Shown piece after piece: positions 50,914-59,208 of a stretch of 64,000 bases of DNA. The notes below the pieces were generated by a model. That model was not told where the DNA came from, did no database searches, and worked only from the letters and a program-made list of their open reading frames with translations. Numbering within the stretch: the first letter of the stretch is position 1; each line of letters opens with the position of its first letter. Position numbers and translations under genes: made by a program. Source of the stretch: Streptomyces sp. CG 926 (lineage in GTDB: Bacteria; Actinomycetota; Actinomycetes; Streptomycetales; Streptomycetaceae); assembly GCF_003148825.1 (NCBI RefSeq), contig NZ_QGGZ01000022.1, positions 1 through 64,000 of the forward strand. Direction: 5' to 3'.

Positions 50914-51996
50914 GTGCCCTGGCCCGCCGCTCTGCTGCCGCTGGCAGCCGACGTTCCGGACGCGCCCGCATCGGTCAAGGAGGCGCAGGCGAGCGTCACC
51001 GAGGCCGCCAGCTTCATCGAGCAGAACTGGGCCACCTGGCTGAGCATCGGCCTGCGGATCCTGCTGATCGTCGTGATAGCGGCGGTGATCCGCTCGGCGG
51101 TCCGCAAGGCGCTGACCAAGCTCATAACCCGGATGAACACCAGCGCCGAGGCGGTGGAGGGCACCGCGCTGGGCGGGCTGTTGGTCAACGCGGAGCGGCG
51201 GCGCCAGCGTTCGGAGGCGATCGGATCGGTGCTCCGGTCGGTGGCCTCGTTCCTGATCCTGGGTACGGCCGCGCTGATGGTCCTGGCCGCGCTGAAGATC
51301 GATCTGGCCCCGCTGCTGGCGAGTGCCGGTGTGGCCGGTGTGGCGATCGGTTTCGGCGCCCGGAACCTGGTGACGGACTTCCTGTCCGGCGTCTTCATGA
51401 TCATGGAGGACCAGTACGGCGTCGGCGACAAGATCGACGCGGGCGTGGCCTCGGGCGAGGTCATAGAGGTCGGACTGCGTGTGACCAAGCTCCGCGGGGA
51501 CAACGGCGAGATCTGGTACGTGCGCAACGGCGAGATCAAGCGGATCGGCAACCTCAGCCAGGGCTGGGCGACCGCGGGTGTGGACGTCCAGGTCAAGCCC
51601 TCGGAGAACCTGTCCCGGATCCGCGAGGTGGTCAAGGAGGTCGCCGACGCCATGGCCAAGGAGTCCCCCTGGGACGAGCGCCTGTGGGGTCCGGTGGAGG
51701 TCCTGGGCCTGGACGAGGTGCTGCTCGCCTCGATGACCGTGAAGGTGTCCGCCAAGACCATGCCCGGCCAGCAGTTCGCCGTGGAGCGGGAACTGCGCTG
51801 GCGGATCAAGGAGGCCTTCGACGCCGCGGGCATCCGGATCATCGGCGGGGTGCCGGCGGGCGACGAGGACGAGGAGGCCCCGGCGGACCCGTCGGCCTCG
51901 GTGGCCGCGCCGTCCGCGCTGGCCAACCCGACCTCCCCGCAGTCGCTGGCCACGGCCCCGATCCCGCCGCCGGCCGGCCCGCGGATCACCAAGTAG
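50914..51996 (+). CDS. MscS-family mechanosensitive ion channel
   Basis: A 360-residue membrane protein. Transmembrane helices at about 40-60 and 110-135; the pore helix TM3 region is LASAGVAGVAIGFGARNLVTDFLSG; the beta domain begins IMEDQYGVGDKI. The C-terminal cytoplasmic domain and a Pro/Ala-rich acidic tail follow. It relieves hypo-osmotic stress by opening under membrane tension. GTG at 50914 with GGAGG eight bases upstream. Confidence 0.93.
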   Translation: MPWPAALLPLAADVPDAPASVKEAQASVTEAASFIEQNWATWLSIGLRILLIVVIAAVIRSAVRKALTKLITRMNTSAEAVEGTALGGLLVNAERRRQRSEAIGSVLRSVASFLILGTAALMVLAALKIDLAPLLASAGVAGVAIGFGARNLVTDFLSGVFMIMEDQYGVGDKIDAGVASGEVIEVGLRVTKLRGDNGEIWYVRNGEIKRIGNLSQGWATAGVDVQVKPSENLSRIREVVKEVADAMAKESPWDERLWGPVEVLGLDEVLLASMTVKVSAKTMPGQQFAVERELRWRIKEAFDAAGIRIIGGVPAGDEDEEAPADPSASVAAPSALANPTSPQSLATAPIPPPAGPRITK

Positions 51997-52072
51997 CCAC
52001 CCGGCCGCGCAGCCCCGTAGCCCGGTAGCCGCGTGGCCTCTCTCACCGCGCACCCCACGAGCCCCGCTCGTC

Positions 52073-52134
52073 CCGCTGCCCCGCAGGTCATCCGTGAAAT
52101 GCCACGTGAAATGACACAGCCTGCGGGGCAGCGG
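52073..52134. terminator. long-loop hairpin with internal direct repeats after mscS
   Basis: A perfect 15-bp stem (52073-52087 with 52120-52134) encloses 32 bases containing two copies of CGTGAAATG (52093-52101 and 52105-52113, 12-bp period). It lies between the MscS gene and the csnR operator. It may be the MscS terminator, but the direct repeats suggest a possible binding site. Confidence 0.5.
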
Positions 52135-52155
52135 CATTGACACACTTCAACAGGT

Positions 52156-52174
52156 GATAGGAAACTTACCTAAC
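52156..52174. promoter_or_regulatory. candidate CsnR/ROK operator
   Basis: The near-palindrome GATAGGAAACTTACCTAAC is centred at 52165. It has the TAGGAAA-CTT-CCTA form found upstream of ROK-controlled sugar genes in Streptomyces. It is nested in wider arms AGGTGAT (52152-52158) and ATCACCT (52177-52183). It lies 30-48 bp upstream of the csnR start, so autoregulation of the operon is likely. Confidence 0.65.
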
Positions 52175-52203
52175 AGATCACCTCGGTGAGGGAGAGCCGC
52201 ACG

Positions 52204-53433
52204 ATGCCCGCCGCCACGCCCGGAACGCCCAGCCTGTTGCGCGCCATGAACGACCGGGCCGCACTCGAACTCCTGCTGACGCACGGCCCGCTGTCCCGGA
52301 CCCGCATCGGGCACCTGACCGGGCTGTCCAAGCCCACCGCCTCCCAGCTGCTCGCCCGCCTCGAAGCGGTCGGGCTGGTCGTGGCCACCGGCACGGACGG
52401 CGGCCGCCCCGGCCCCAGCGCCCAGCTCTACGCGATCAACCCGCGGGCCGCCTACGTCGGGGGCCTGGACGTCACCCCGGAGCGGGTGCTGGCCGCCGTC
52501 GCCGACCTCACGGGCACGGTGGTCGCCACCCACGAGGTTCCCTACACCGAGGGGGCCGAGGCCCTCGACCAGGTGACCGAGGCCCTGGGCGGGGCCGTCA
52601 AGGCCGCCGGACTGACCCGCACCGACCTGCGCCGGGTGGTCATCGGCACACCGGGCGCCTTCGACCCCCAGACCGGCCGGCTGCGCTACGCCAGCCACCT
52701 CCCCGGCTGGCACTCCCCCACCCTCCTGGAGGAGCTGGCGGCGGCCCTGCCGATGCCCGTCGAGTACGAGAACGACGTCAATCTCGCCGCCGTCGCCGAA
52801 CAGCGGCTCGGCGCGGCCCGCGGCCACGAGGACTTCGTCCTGCTGTGGAACGAGGAGGGCCTCGGTGCCGCCCTGGTCCTGGGCGGCCGGCTGCACCGCG
52901 GCTGGACCGGCGGCGCCGGCGAGGTGGGCTTCCTGCCCGTGCCGGGCCGGCCCCTGGTCCGGCAGGTCACCCGGGCCAACTCCGGCGGGTACCAGGAGCT
53001 GGCCGGCGTGGAAGGGCTGCCCCGGCTCGCCGCGGAACTGGGCGTCGAGCCGCCCGAGGTCCCCGCCACCGGACAGGCCCCCGGCGCACCCCACGGGCCG
53101 GAGGTCGCCGCCGCCGTCTCCCTGCTCGCCCGGGCCGCCGCCGCGCCCGAGGGGGCGCACCTGCGCTTCCTCCAGTCGTACGCCACCGCGCTGGCCACCG
53201 GTCTCGCCTCGGTCGTCGCCGTGCTGGACCCGGAGATCGTGGTCCTGTCCGGGGCGGCGATCAACGCCGGCGGCGAGCCGCTGCGCGCGCTGCTGGAGGC
53301 CGAGCTCGCCGAACTGGCCCCCTCCCGGCCCCGGCTGGTCCCCGGCGAGGTACGGGAGAGGCCGGTCCTGCACGGCGCGCTGGAGAGCGCGCTGGCCGCC
53401 ACCCGGGACGAGGTGTTCGACACCTCGGGCTGA
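52204..53433 (+). CDS. csnR: ROK-family transcriptional repressor, CsnR-like
   Basis: Product of 409 residues. The N-terminal winged helix (LLTHGPLSRTRIGHLTGLSKPTASQLLARL) is followed by a ROK sugar-kinase-like domain (GGLDVTPERVLAAVADLTG, VYENDVNLAAVAEQRLG-type motif, GGAGEVGFLPV). The zinc Cys cluster of catalytic ROK kinases is absent, as expected for a regulator. The downstream ABC importer, GH4 and kinase genes match the order of csnR-E-F-G-H-K, where CsnR represses chitosan-oligosaccharide use until glucosamine oligomers appear. ATG at 52204 with GGGAG upstream is preferred over GTG at 52186. Confidence 0.88.
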   Translation: MPAATPGTPSLLRAMNDRAALELLLTHGPLSRTRIGHLTGLSKPTASQLLARLEAVGLVVATGTDGGRPGPSAQLYAINPRAAYVGGLDVTPERVLAAVADLTGTVVATHEVPYTEGAEALDQVTEALGGAVKAAGLTRTDLRRVVIGTPGAFDPQTGRLRYASHLPGWHSPTLLEELAAALPMPVEYENDVNLAAVAEQRLGAARGHEDFVLLWNEEGLGAALVLGGRLHRGWTGGAGEVGFLPVPGRPLVRQVTRANSGGYQELAGVEGLPRLAAELGVEPPEVPATGQAPGAPHGPEVAAAVSLLARAAAAPEGAHLRFLQSYATALATGLASVVAVLDPEIVVLSGAAINAGGEPLRALLEAELAELAPSRPRLVPGEVRERPVLHGALESALAATRDEVFDTSG

Positions 53434-53479
53434 ACCGTCCGGTCCCCGCCGTCCACACCCTCGGCCGGCACCCCGCATC

Positions 53480-53560
53480 CCGGACCCGCACCCGCACGTC
53501 CGTCCGTCCGTCCGTCTGCACGCACGTCCGCACGCACCCGCACGCCCGCACGCGCACACC
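53480..53560. repeat. short simple-sequence tract between csnR and csnE
   Basis: Five copies of CGTC (53497-53516) followed by imperfect CGCAC/CCGCA repeats. Such a pyrimidine-biased, C-rich leader could vary in length by slippage and so change csnE expression; no gene is present here. Confidence 0.7.
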
Positions 53561-53615
53561 CCACCGCCACCGGCACCCCCCACGGAAGTTCCTCCCGCAG
53601 AGAGCGAGCCCCGCC

Positions 53616-54950
53616 ATGCCCAGAATCGGACGCCCGACCACCGCGATCGCCGTCCTCGCGGCGATATCCGCCCTCGCCACGGCCTGTACGGGCCAGGGCG
53701 CGGACACCGCCTCCGACGATCCGAAAGCGGACGTCACCCTCAACTTCTGGCACGGCTGGTCCGCGCCGAGCGAGACCAAGGCGATCGAGGACAACATCGC
53801 CCGGTTCGAGAAGGCGCACCCGAACATCAAGGTCGAGGTCACCGGCAACATGACCGACGACAAGATCAACCAAGCGCTGCGGGCGGGCGGGGACAAGGCC
53901 CCCGACGTGGTCTCCTCCTTCACCACCGACAGCGTGGGCAAGTTCTGCAACTCCCGCGCCTTCGCCGATCTGAACCCCTTCCTGAAGAAGTCCGGGGTGG
54001 ACAAGACGAAGGTCTTCCCCAAGACCCTCCTGGAGTACACGCAGTTCGAAGGCAACCAGTGCACCCTGCCGCTGCTGCACGACGCGTACGGCCTCGTCTA
54101 CAACAAGACCGCTTTCGCGGCCGCCGGTATCACCGAACCCCCGCGGACCTGGAGCCAGTTCACCGAGGTCGCGCAGAAGCTCACCAAACCCAAGGGCGAC
54201 TCGTACGAGCAGGTCGGCCTGATGCCCACCTTCCACGGCTACGAGACCAAGCCGACGCGGCTCGCGGCGCAGTGGGGCGCCACGTACTTCGGGGCCGACG
54301 GCAAGTCCAACCTGGCCGGGGACCCGGCGTTCGCGAAGATGCTGACCGCGCAGAAGGACCTGGTGGACAAGCTCGGCGGCTACGAGAAGCTGGAGCGGTT
54401 CCGCAACACCTTCGGGGACGAGTGGAGCGCCGAGCACCCCTTCCACCTGGGGCTGGTCGCGATGCAGATCGACGGCGAGTGGCGGGCCCCGATGGCGAAG
54501 GAGGCCGGGGTCACCTTCGAGATCGGCACCGCGCCGCTGCCCGTACCCGACGATCAGGCCGACGACTACGGCAAGGGCTACCTCTCCGGCACGATCATGG
54601 GCATCGCCGCGGGCAGCAAGAAGCAGAACGCCGCCTGGGAGCTGGTCAAGTACATGACCAGCGACACCGAAGCGGTCGTGGCCTTCGCCAACGCCATCCA
54701 CAACGTGCCCTCCACCCTGGCCGCCCTGGAGTCCCCGAACCTGCAGGTGACCCCGGAGTTCAAGACCTTCCTCGACATCGCCCGGCACCCGAAGTCCGCC
54801 ACCACCCCGGCCCAGGCCGACGGCGGCACCTACCAACTGACCTTCGAGGACTTCGCGTACGGGGTGGAGAAGGGCGACGTGGCCGACATCCCGGCCGGTC
54901 TCGCCAAGACCGACCGGCAGATCGACACGGACATCGCGAAGGCGAAGTAG
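53616..54950 (+). CDS. csnE: sugar ABC transporter substrate-binding lipoprotein, CsnE-like
   Basis: Product of 444 residues. Signal peptide with lipobox LATAC and the modified Cys at residue 24, so it is anchored outside the membrane. The cluster B extracellular solute-binding fold is evident: TLNFWHGWSAPSETKAIEDN, VEVTGNMTDDKINQALRAGG, DAYGLVYNKTAF, and aromatic residues for sugar stacking. In the csn system it binds chitosan oligosaccharides. It lies 182 bp after csnR and 4 bp before the first permease. Confidence 0.88.
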   Translation: MPRIGRPTTAIAVLAAISALATACTGQGADTASDDPKADVTLNFWHGWSAPSETKAIEDNIARFEKAHPNIKVEVTGNMTDDKINQALRAGGDKAPDVVSSFTTDSVGKFCNSRAFADLNPFLKKSGVDKTKVFPKTLLEYTQFEGNQCTLPLLHDAYGLVYNKTAFAAAGITEPPRTWSQFTEVAQKLTKPKGDSYEQVGLMPTFHGYETKPTRLAAQWGATYFGADGKSNLAGDPAFAKMLTAQKDLVDKLGGYEKLERFRNTFGDEWSAEHPFHLGLVAMQIDGEWRAPMAKEAGVTFEIGTAPLPVPDDQADDYGKGYLSGTIMGIAAGSKKQNAAWELVKYMTSDTEAVVAFANAIHNVPSTLAALESPNLQVTPEFKTFLDIARHPKSATTPAQADGGTYQLTFEDFAYGVEKGDVADIPAGLAKTDRQIDTDIAKAK

Positions 54951-54954
54951 ACCG

Positions 54955-55899
54955 ATGACCGGCGCCCACCCCCTGCGGTCGAAGCGGCGGCGCTCCGCCC
55001 TGCGGACCGCGGCCTTCCTGTCCCCCTGGCTCATCGGCTTCGCGGTCTTCTTCGTCTATCCGCTGCTGTCCACCCTGTACTTCTCCTTCACCCGGTACGA
55101 CGGCTTCCGGCAGCCCGCCTTCAACGGCCTGGACAACTGGAGCTACGTCTTCACGGACTATCCGCTCTTCTGGCCGGCGATGCGCAACACCCTGTGGCTG
55201 GTCCTGGTGATGGTCACCTGCCGGGTCGCCTTCGGCCTCGGCATCGGCCTGCTCATCACGAAGATCAAGACGGGCACGGGGATCTTCCGGACCCTGTTCT
55301 ACCTGCCCTACCTGGCCCCGCCGGTCGCCGCGACCCTGGCCTTCGTCTTCCTGCTCAACCCCGGCACCGGCCCCGTCAACACCCTGCTGGACGCGGTGGG
55401 ACTGCCCACCCCGGGCTGGTTCACCGACGCCGACTGGTCCAAGCCGGCCCTGACCGCCCTCGCCCTGTGGGGGGTGGGCGACCTGATGGTCATCTTCATG
55501 GCCGCGCTGCTCGACGTACCGAAGGAGCAGTACGAGGCCGCGGAGCTGGACGGGGCCGGCGCCTGGGCCCGGTTCCGGCACATCACCCTGCCCAACATCT
55601 CGCCGATCATCATGTTCGCCGTGGTCACCGGGGTCATCCAGGCCATGCAGTACTACGCGCAGCCCCTGGTGGCGGGGAAGGTCGCGGCCGGGGTGATCGG
55701 CGGCTCGGGCCAGCAGTTCGAGCCCGGCTACCCCGACAAGTCCACCCTGACGCTGCCCCAGCTCGTCTACAACCTCGGGTTCCAGCGCTTCGACTACGGC
55801 ACCGCGTGTGTCGTCGCGCTCGTCCTGTTCGCCCTGTCCATGGCCTTCACCGCGCTCCTGATGCGGCGCCGTGGCGGTCTGATCGGAGCCGGTGAATGA
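54955..55899 (+). CDS. csnF: sugar ABC transporter permease 1, CsnF-like
   Basis: A 314-residue membrane protein with six helices. AFLSPWLIGFAVFFVYPLLSTLYFSFT is the first membrane span; the EAA loop is EQYEAAELDGAGAWARFRHI, the contact with the ATPase. It belongs to the MalF/UgpA type. No ATP-binding gene is in the operon; in Streptomyces the shared ATPase MsiK energises many sugar importers, so it is the probable partner. The ATG at 54955 follows the csnE stop by four bases; the gene overlaps csnG by 4 bp. Confidence 0.9.
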   Translation: MTGAHPLRSKRRRSALRTAAFLSPWLIGFAVFFVYPLLSTLYFSFTRYDGFRQPAFNGLDNWSYVFTDYPLFWPAMRNTLWLVLVMVTCRVAFGLGIGLLITKIKTGTGIFRTLFYLPYLAPPVAATLAFVFLLNPGTGPVNTLLDAVGLPTPGWFTDADWSKPALTALALWGVGDLMVIFMAALLDVPKEQYEAAELDGAGAWARFRHITLPNISPIIMFAVVTGVIQAMQYYAQPLVAGKVAAGVIGGSGQQFEPGYPDKSTLTLPQLVYNLGFQRFDYGTACVVALVLFALSMAFTALLMRRRGGLIGAGE

Positions 55900-56750
55900 G
55901 CAGCTCGTACGCCGGCCGGAGATCCTCCAAGGCACTCCTGCACTGGGTCGCGGTGCACTCGCTCGGCGTGGCCGCCGCCCTCTTCTTCGTCCTCCCCTTC
56001 GTCTTCCTGCTCCTCACCTCCCTGATGGGCGACCGGCAGGCGCTGACCCGCGACCTGTGGCCCGACACCTGGGAATGGGGCAACTACGCGAAGGTGTGGC
56101 ACACCCCGGGCTTCCTGACCTGGTGGCGCAACACGCTCCTGTACGCGGGACTCGGCACCCTGTTGACCGTGGTCTCCTCCGTGCCCGTCGCGTACGCGCT
56201 CGCCAAGTTCCGCTTCCGCGGGCGGCGGCTCGCGCTGCTCCTGGTGATCGCCATGATGATGCTGCCGCCGCAGGTGGTGGTCATCCCCATGTACCTCTTC
56301 TGGGCCAGGCAACTCGACCTGTCGGGCACGCTGTGGCCGCTGATCGTGCCGATGGCCTTCGGTGACGCGTTCTCCATCTTCCTGCTCCGCCAGTTCCTGC
56401 TGACCATCCCCGACGAGTACCTGGACGCGGCCCGTGTCGACGGCTGCGGCGAGCTGCGCACCCTGCTGCGCGTGGTGCTGCCGATGGCCAAGCCCGGGAT
56501 CGCCGCCGTCGCGCTCTTCCAGTTCTTCTGTGCCTGGAACGACTACTTCGGCCCGCAGATCTACGCCTCCGACAACCCGGCCGCCTGGACCCTCAGTTAC
56601 GGACTGGAGTCCTTCAAGGGGGCGCACCACACCAACTGGAACCTGACCATGGCCGCGACCGTACTGGTCATGGCACCGGTGATCGTCCTCTTCTTCTTCG
56701 CCCAGAAGGCGTTCGTCGAGGGAGTCACCCTGACCGGCGTGAAAGGCTGA
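55896..56750 (+). CDS. csnG: sugar ABC transporter permease 2, CsnG-like
   Basis: A 284-residue six-helix permease of the MalG/UgpE type. The EAA loop is DEYLDAARVDGCGELRTLLRVVLP; LFQFFCAWNDYFGP is the typical later helix. Its ATG overlaps the csnF stop (ATGA), giving translational coupling and equal subunit production. It ends 5 bp before csnH. Confidence 0.9.
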   Translation: MSSSYAGRRSSKALLHWVAVHSLGVAAALFFVLPFVFLLLTSLMGDRQALTRDLWPDTWEWGNYAKVWHTPGFLTWWRNTLLYAGLGTLLTVVSSVPVAYALAKFRFRGRRLALLLVIAMMMLPPQVVVIPMYLFWARQLDLSGTLWPLIVPMAFGDAFSIFLLRQFLLTIPDEYLDAARVDGCGELRTLLRVVLPMAKPGIAAVALFQFFCAWNDYFGPQIYASDNPAAWTLSYGLESFKGAHHTNWNLTMAATVLVMAPVIVLFFFAQKAFVEGVTLTGVKG

Positions 56751-56755
56751 CGACG

Positions 56756-58021
56756 ATGAAACTCGCAGTGGTGGGCGGCGGTTCCACCTACACCCCCGAA
56801 CTGGTCGACGGGTTCGCGCGACTGCGCGACACCCTGCCCGTCGGCGAGCTCGTACTGATCGACCCGGCCGCCGAACGGCTGGAGCTGATCGGCGGCCTGG
56901 CCCGGCGGATCTTCGCCCGGCAGGGCCATCCGGGCCGCGTCACCACCACCTCCGACCTCGACGCGGGCATCGCCGGGGCCGACGCGGTCCTGCTCCAGCT
57001 GCGCGTCGGCGGGCAGGCCGCCCGGCTCCAGGACGAGACCTGGCCCCTGGAGTGCGGCTGCGTCGGCCAGGAGACCACGGGCGCGGGCGGGCTCGCCAAG
57101 GCGCTGCGCACCGTCCCCGTGGTCCTCGACGTCGCCGAGCGCGTCCGGCGGACCAACCCGGACGCGTGGATCATCGACTTCACCAACCCGGTCGGGATCG
57201 TCACCCGGGCCCTGCTGCGGGCCGGGCACAAGGCCGTCGGACTGTGCAACGTCGCCATCGGCCTGCAGCGCAAGTTCGCGGCCCTGCTGGACCTGGCGCC
57301 GGCCGACATCCACCTGGACCACGTGGGCCTCAACCACCTCACCTGGGAGATGGGCGTGCGCCGGGGCGGCCCGGACGGCGAGGACCTGCTGCCGGGGCTG
57401 CTCGCCGCGCACGGGGACGCCGTCGCCGGGGACCTGCGGCTGCCGCGGGCGGTGCTGGACCGGCTCGGCGTCGTGCCCTCGTACTACCTGCGCTACTTCT
57501 ACGCCCACGACGAGGTCGTCCGGGAGCTGGGGACCAAGCCCTCGCGGGCCGCCGAGGTCGCCGCGATGGAGCGGGAACTGCTCTCCCTGTACGCAGATCC
57601 CGCGCTCGACGAGAAGCCGGCGCTGCTGGCGAAGCGGGGCGGCGCCTTCTACTCCGAGGCGGCCGTCGACCTGGCCGCCTCGCTGCTGGGCGACGGCGGC
57701 TCGGCGCTGCAGGTGGTCAACACGTACAACAACGGCACCCTGCCCTTCCTCCCGGACGACGCGGTGATCGAGGTGCAGGCGCGCGTCGACGGATCGGGCC
57801 CCGTCCCGCTGACGGTGCCCCGGCCGGACCCGCTGTTCTCCGGGCTGATCGCGCACGTGAGCGCGTACGAGGACCTCGCACTGGACGCGGCCCTGCGCGG
57901 CGGGCGCGAGCGGGTCTTCAAGGCGCTGCTGGCGCACCCGCTCATCGGGCAGTTCGACCTGGCCGAAGGGCTGACCGACCGGCTCCTCGCGCACAACAAG
58001 GAGCACCTGCCATGGGCGTGA
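56756..58021 (+). CDS. csnH: GH4 family NAD+/Mn2+-dependent glycosidase, CsnH-like
   Basis: Product of 421 residues. The N-terminal Rossmann motif is LAVVGGGSTYTPELVDG. The metal ligands Cys164 (LCNVAIG) and His194 (VGLNHLTW) are conserved. GH4 enzymes cleave by transient oxidation at C3 and often act on 6-phosphorylated sugars. No PTS gene is present, so phosphate would come from CsnK, the next gene. It overlaps csnK by 10 bp. Likely substrate: phosphorylated glucosamine oligomers. Annotated generically, this family is called 6-phospho-beta-glucosidase. Confidence 0.9.
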   Translation: MKLAVVGGGSTYTPELVDGFARLRDTLPVGELVLIDPAAERLELIGGLARRIFARQGHPGRVTTTSDLDAGIAGADAVLLQLRVGGQAARLQDETWPLECGCVGQETTGAGGLAKALRTVPVVLDVAERVRRTNPDAWIIDFTNPVGIVTRALLRAGHKAVGLCNVAIGLQRKFAALLDLAPADIHLDHVGLNHLTWEMGVRRGGPDGEDLLPGLLAAHGDAVAGDLRLPRAVLDRLGVVPSYYLRYFYAHDEVVRELGTKPSRAAEVAAMERELLSLYADPALDEKPALLAKRGGAFYSEAAVDLAASLLGDGGSALQVVNTYNNGTLPFLPDDAVIEVQARVDGSGPVPLTVPRPDPLFSGLIAHVSAYEDLALDAALRGGRERVFKALLAHPLIGQFDLAEGLTDRLLAHNKEHLPWA

Positions 58022-59001
58022 CCCTCCTTCCCGTGCTGGCCATCGACGCGGGCAACAGCAAGACGGACGTGGCGCTCATCGGCCCGGACGGCTCGGTGCT
58101 GTGCTCGGGCCAGGCGGGAGGCTTCCAACCACCGCGCACGGGCGTGGCCGCGGCCGTCGACGTCCTGGCCGAGGCGATGGCCGACGCCGGGCTGCGCGGG
58201 GGCGCCGGGGCCGGGCCGTGGGTCGAGCACGTGTCGGCCGCTCTGGCCAACGCCGACTTCCCGGTGGAGGAGTGGCAGCTGGCGCGCGAGATCAAGCGCC
58301 GCGGCTGGGGCCGTACGACGACGGTCCGCAACGACACCTTCGCGCTGCTGCGCGCCGGACTGCCGGCGGGCGCCGACCCGTGCGGGGTCGCGGTGGTGTG
58401 CGGGGCGGGCATCAACTGCGTCGGGATGACCCCGGACGGGCGGACCGCGCGCTTCCCCGCGATCGGGCGGATCTCCGGCGACTGGGGCGGCGGGGGCGGA
58501 CTGGCCGAGGAGGCCCTGTGGTTCGCGGCCCGGGCCGAGGACGGACGGGGCGGGCCGACGGAGCTGGCCCGGGCGCTGCCCGCGTACTTCGACCACGCGT
58601 CGATGGCCTCGCTGATCGAGGCGATGCACCTGGGCCGGGTGCCGCACGCCCGGCGGCACGAGCTGACACCGGTGCTGTTCGCGGTGGCGGCCGCCGGGGA
58701 CCCGGTGGCGCTGTCGCTGGTGCACCGGCAGGCGGACGAGGTGGTGGCCATGGCGTCGGTGGCGCTGGACCGGCTGGATCTGCTGGGGCGGGAGGTCCCG
58801 GTGGTGCTGGGCGGCAGTGTGCTGGCGGCCGGCCACCCGCAGCTCAACGACCGGATCGCGGCGCGCCTCGCCGAACGGGCCCCGCACGCCCGGATCTCCG
58901 TGATCACGGCGCCGCCGGTGCTGGGTGCCGGCCTGCTGGGGCTGGACGCGCTCGGGTCCTCTCCCCTGGCGTACCGGAAACTCCGTGCCCATTTCGGGTG
59001 A
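58012..59001 (+). CDS. csnK: BadF/BadG/N-acetylglucosamine-kinase-type sugar kinase, CsnK-like
   Basis: Product of 329 residues with ASKHA fold: phosphate-1 loop AIDAGNSKTDVALI, conserved VRNDTFALLRAG, GAGINCVG (adenosine region), and GDWGGGGGLAEEALW. ATG at 58012 has AAGGAG eight bases upstream inside csnH; a GTG at 58018 is the alternative. Probably phosphorylates imported glucosamine or its oligomers before cleavage by CsnH. Last gene of the csn operon; a new operon begins after about 200 bp. Confidence 0.88.
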   Translation: MGVTLLPVLAIDAGNSKTDVALIGPDGSVLCSGQAGGFQPPRTGVAAAVDVLAEAMADAGLRGGAGAGPWVEHVSAALANADFPVEEWQLAREIKRRGWGRTTTVRNDTFALLRAGLPAGADPCGVAVVCGAGINCVGMTPDGRTARFPAIGRISGDWGGGGGLAEEALWFAARAEDGRGGPTELARALPAYFDHASMASLIEAMHLGRVPHARRHELTPVLFAVAAAGDPVALSLVHRQADEVVAMASVALDRLDLLGREVPVVLGGSVLAAGHPQLNDRIAARLAERAPHARISVITAPPVLGAGLLGLDALGSSPLAYRKLRAHFG

Positions 59002-59208
59002 ACCCGCCCGGGAAGTCCTCCCGTCTGCAACCGTGGCGCCCGTAGGGACGTATTGACGGTGAAGGGGCGACGAAGGGGGCCCCCGGGGACGGATCGCCCT
59101 GGATCCAGCACCGGGTGCTGTGGTCGACCGGCACTACGGCCATACTGCTGCGCAGGGGGTACCTCCCAGCGTCGGCTGGAGGACGACAGGACCGAGGGGG
59201 AGGTCACG

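Noticed and set aside
59101..59190. Small GC hairpin (CCTC-CAGC/GCTG-GAGG) before glnX as a riboswitch
   Set aside because: Too short and without a recognised aptamer; probably a generic leader or intergenic hairpin.
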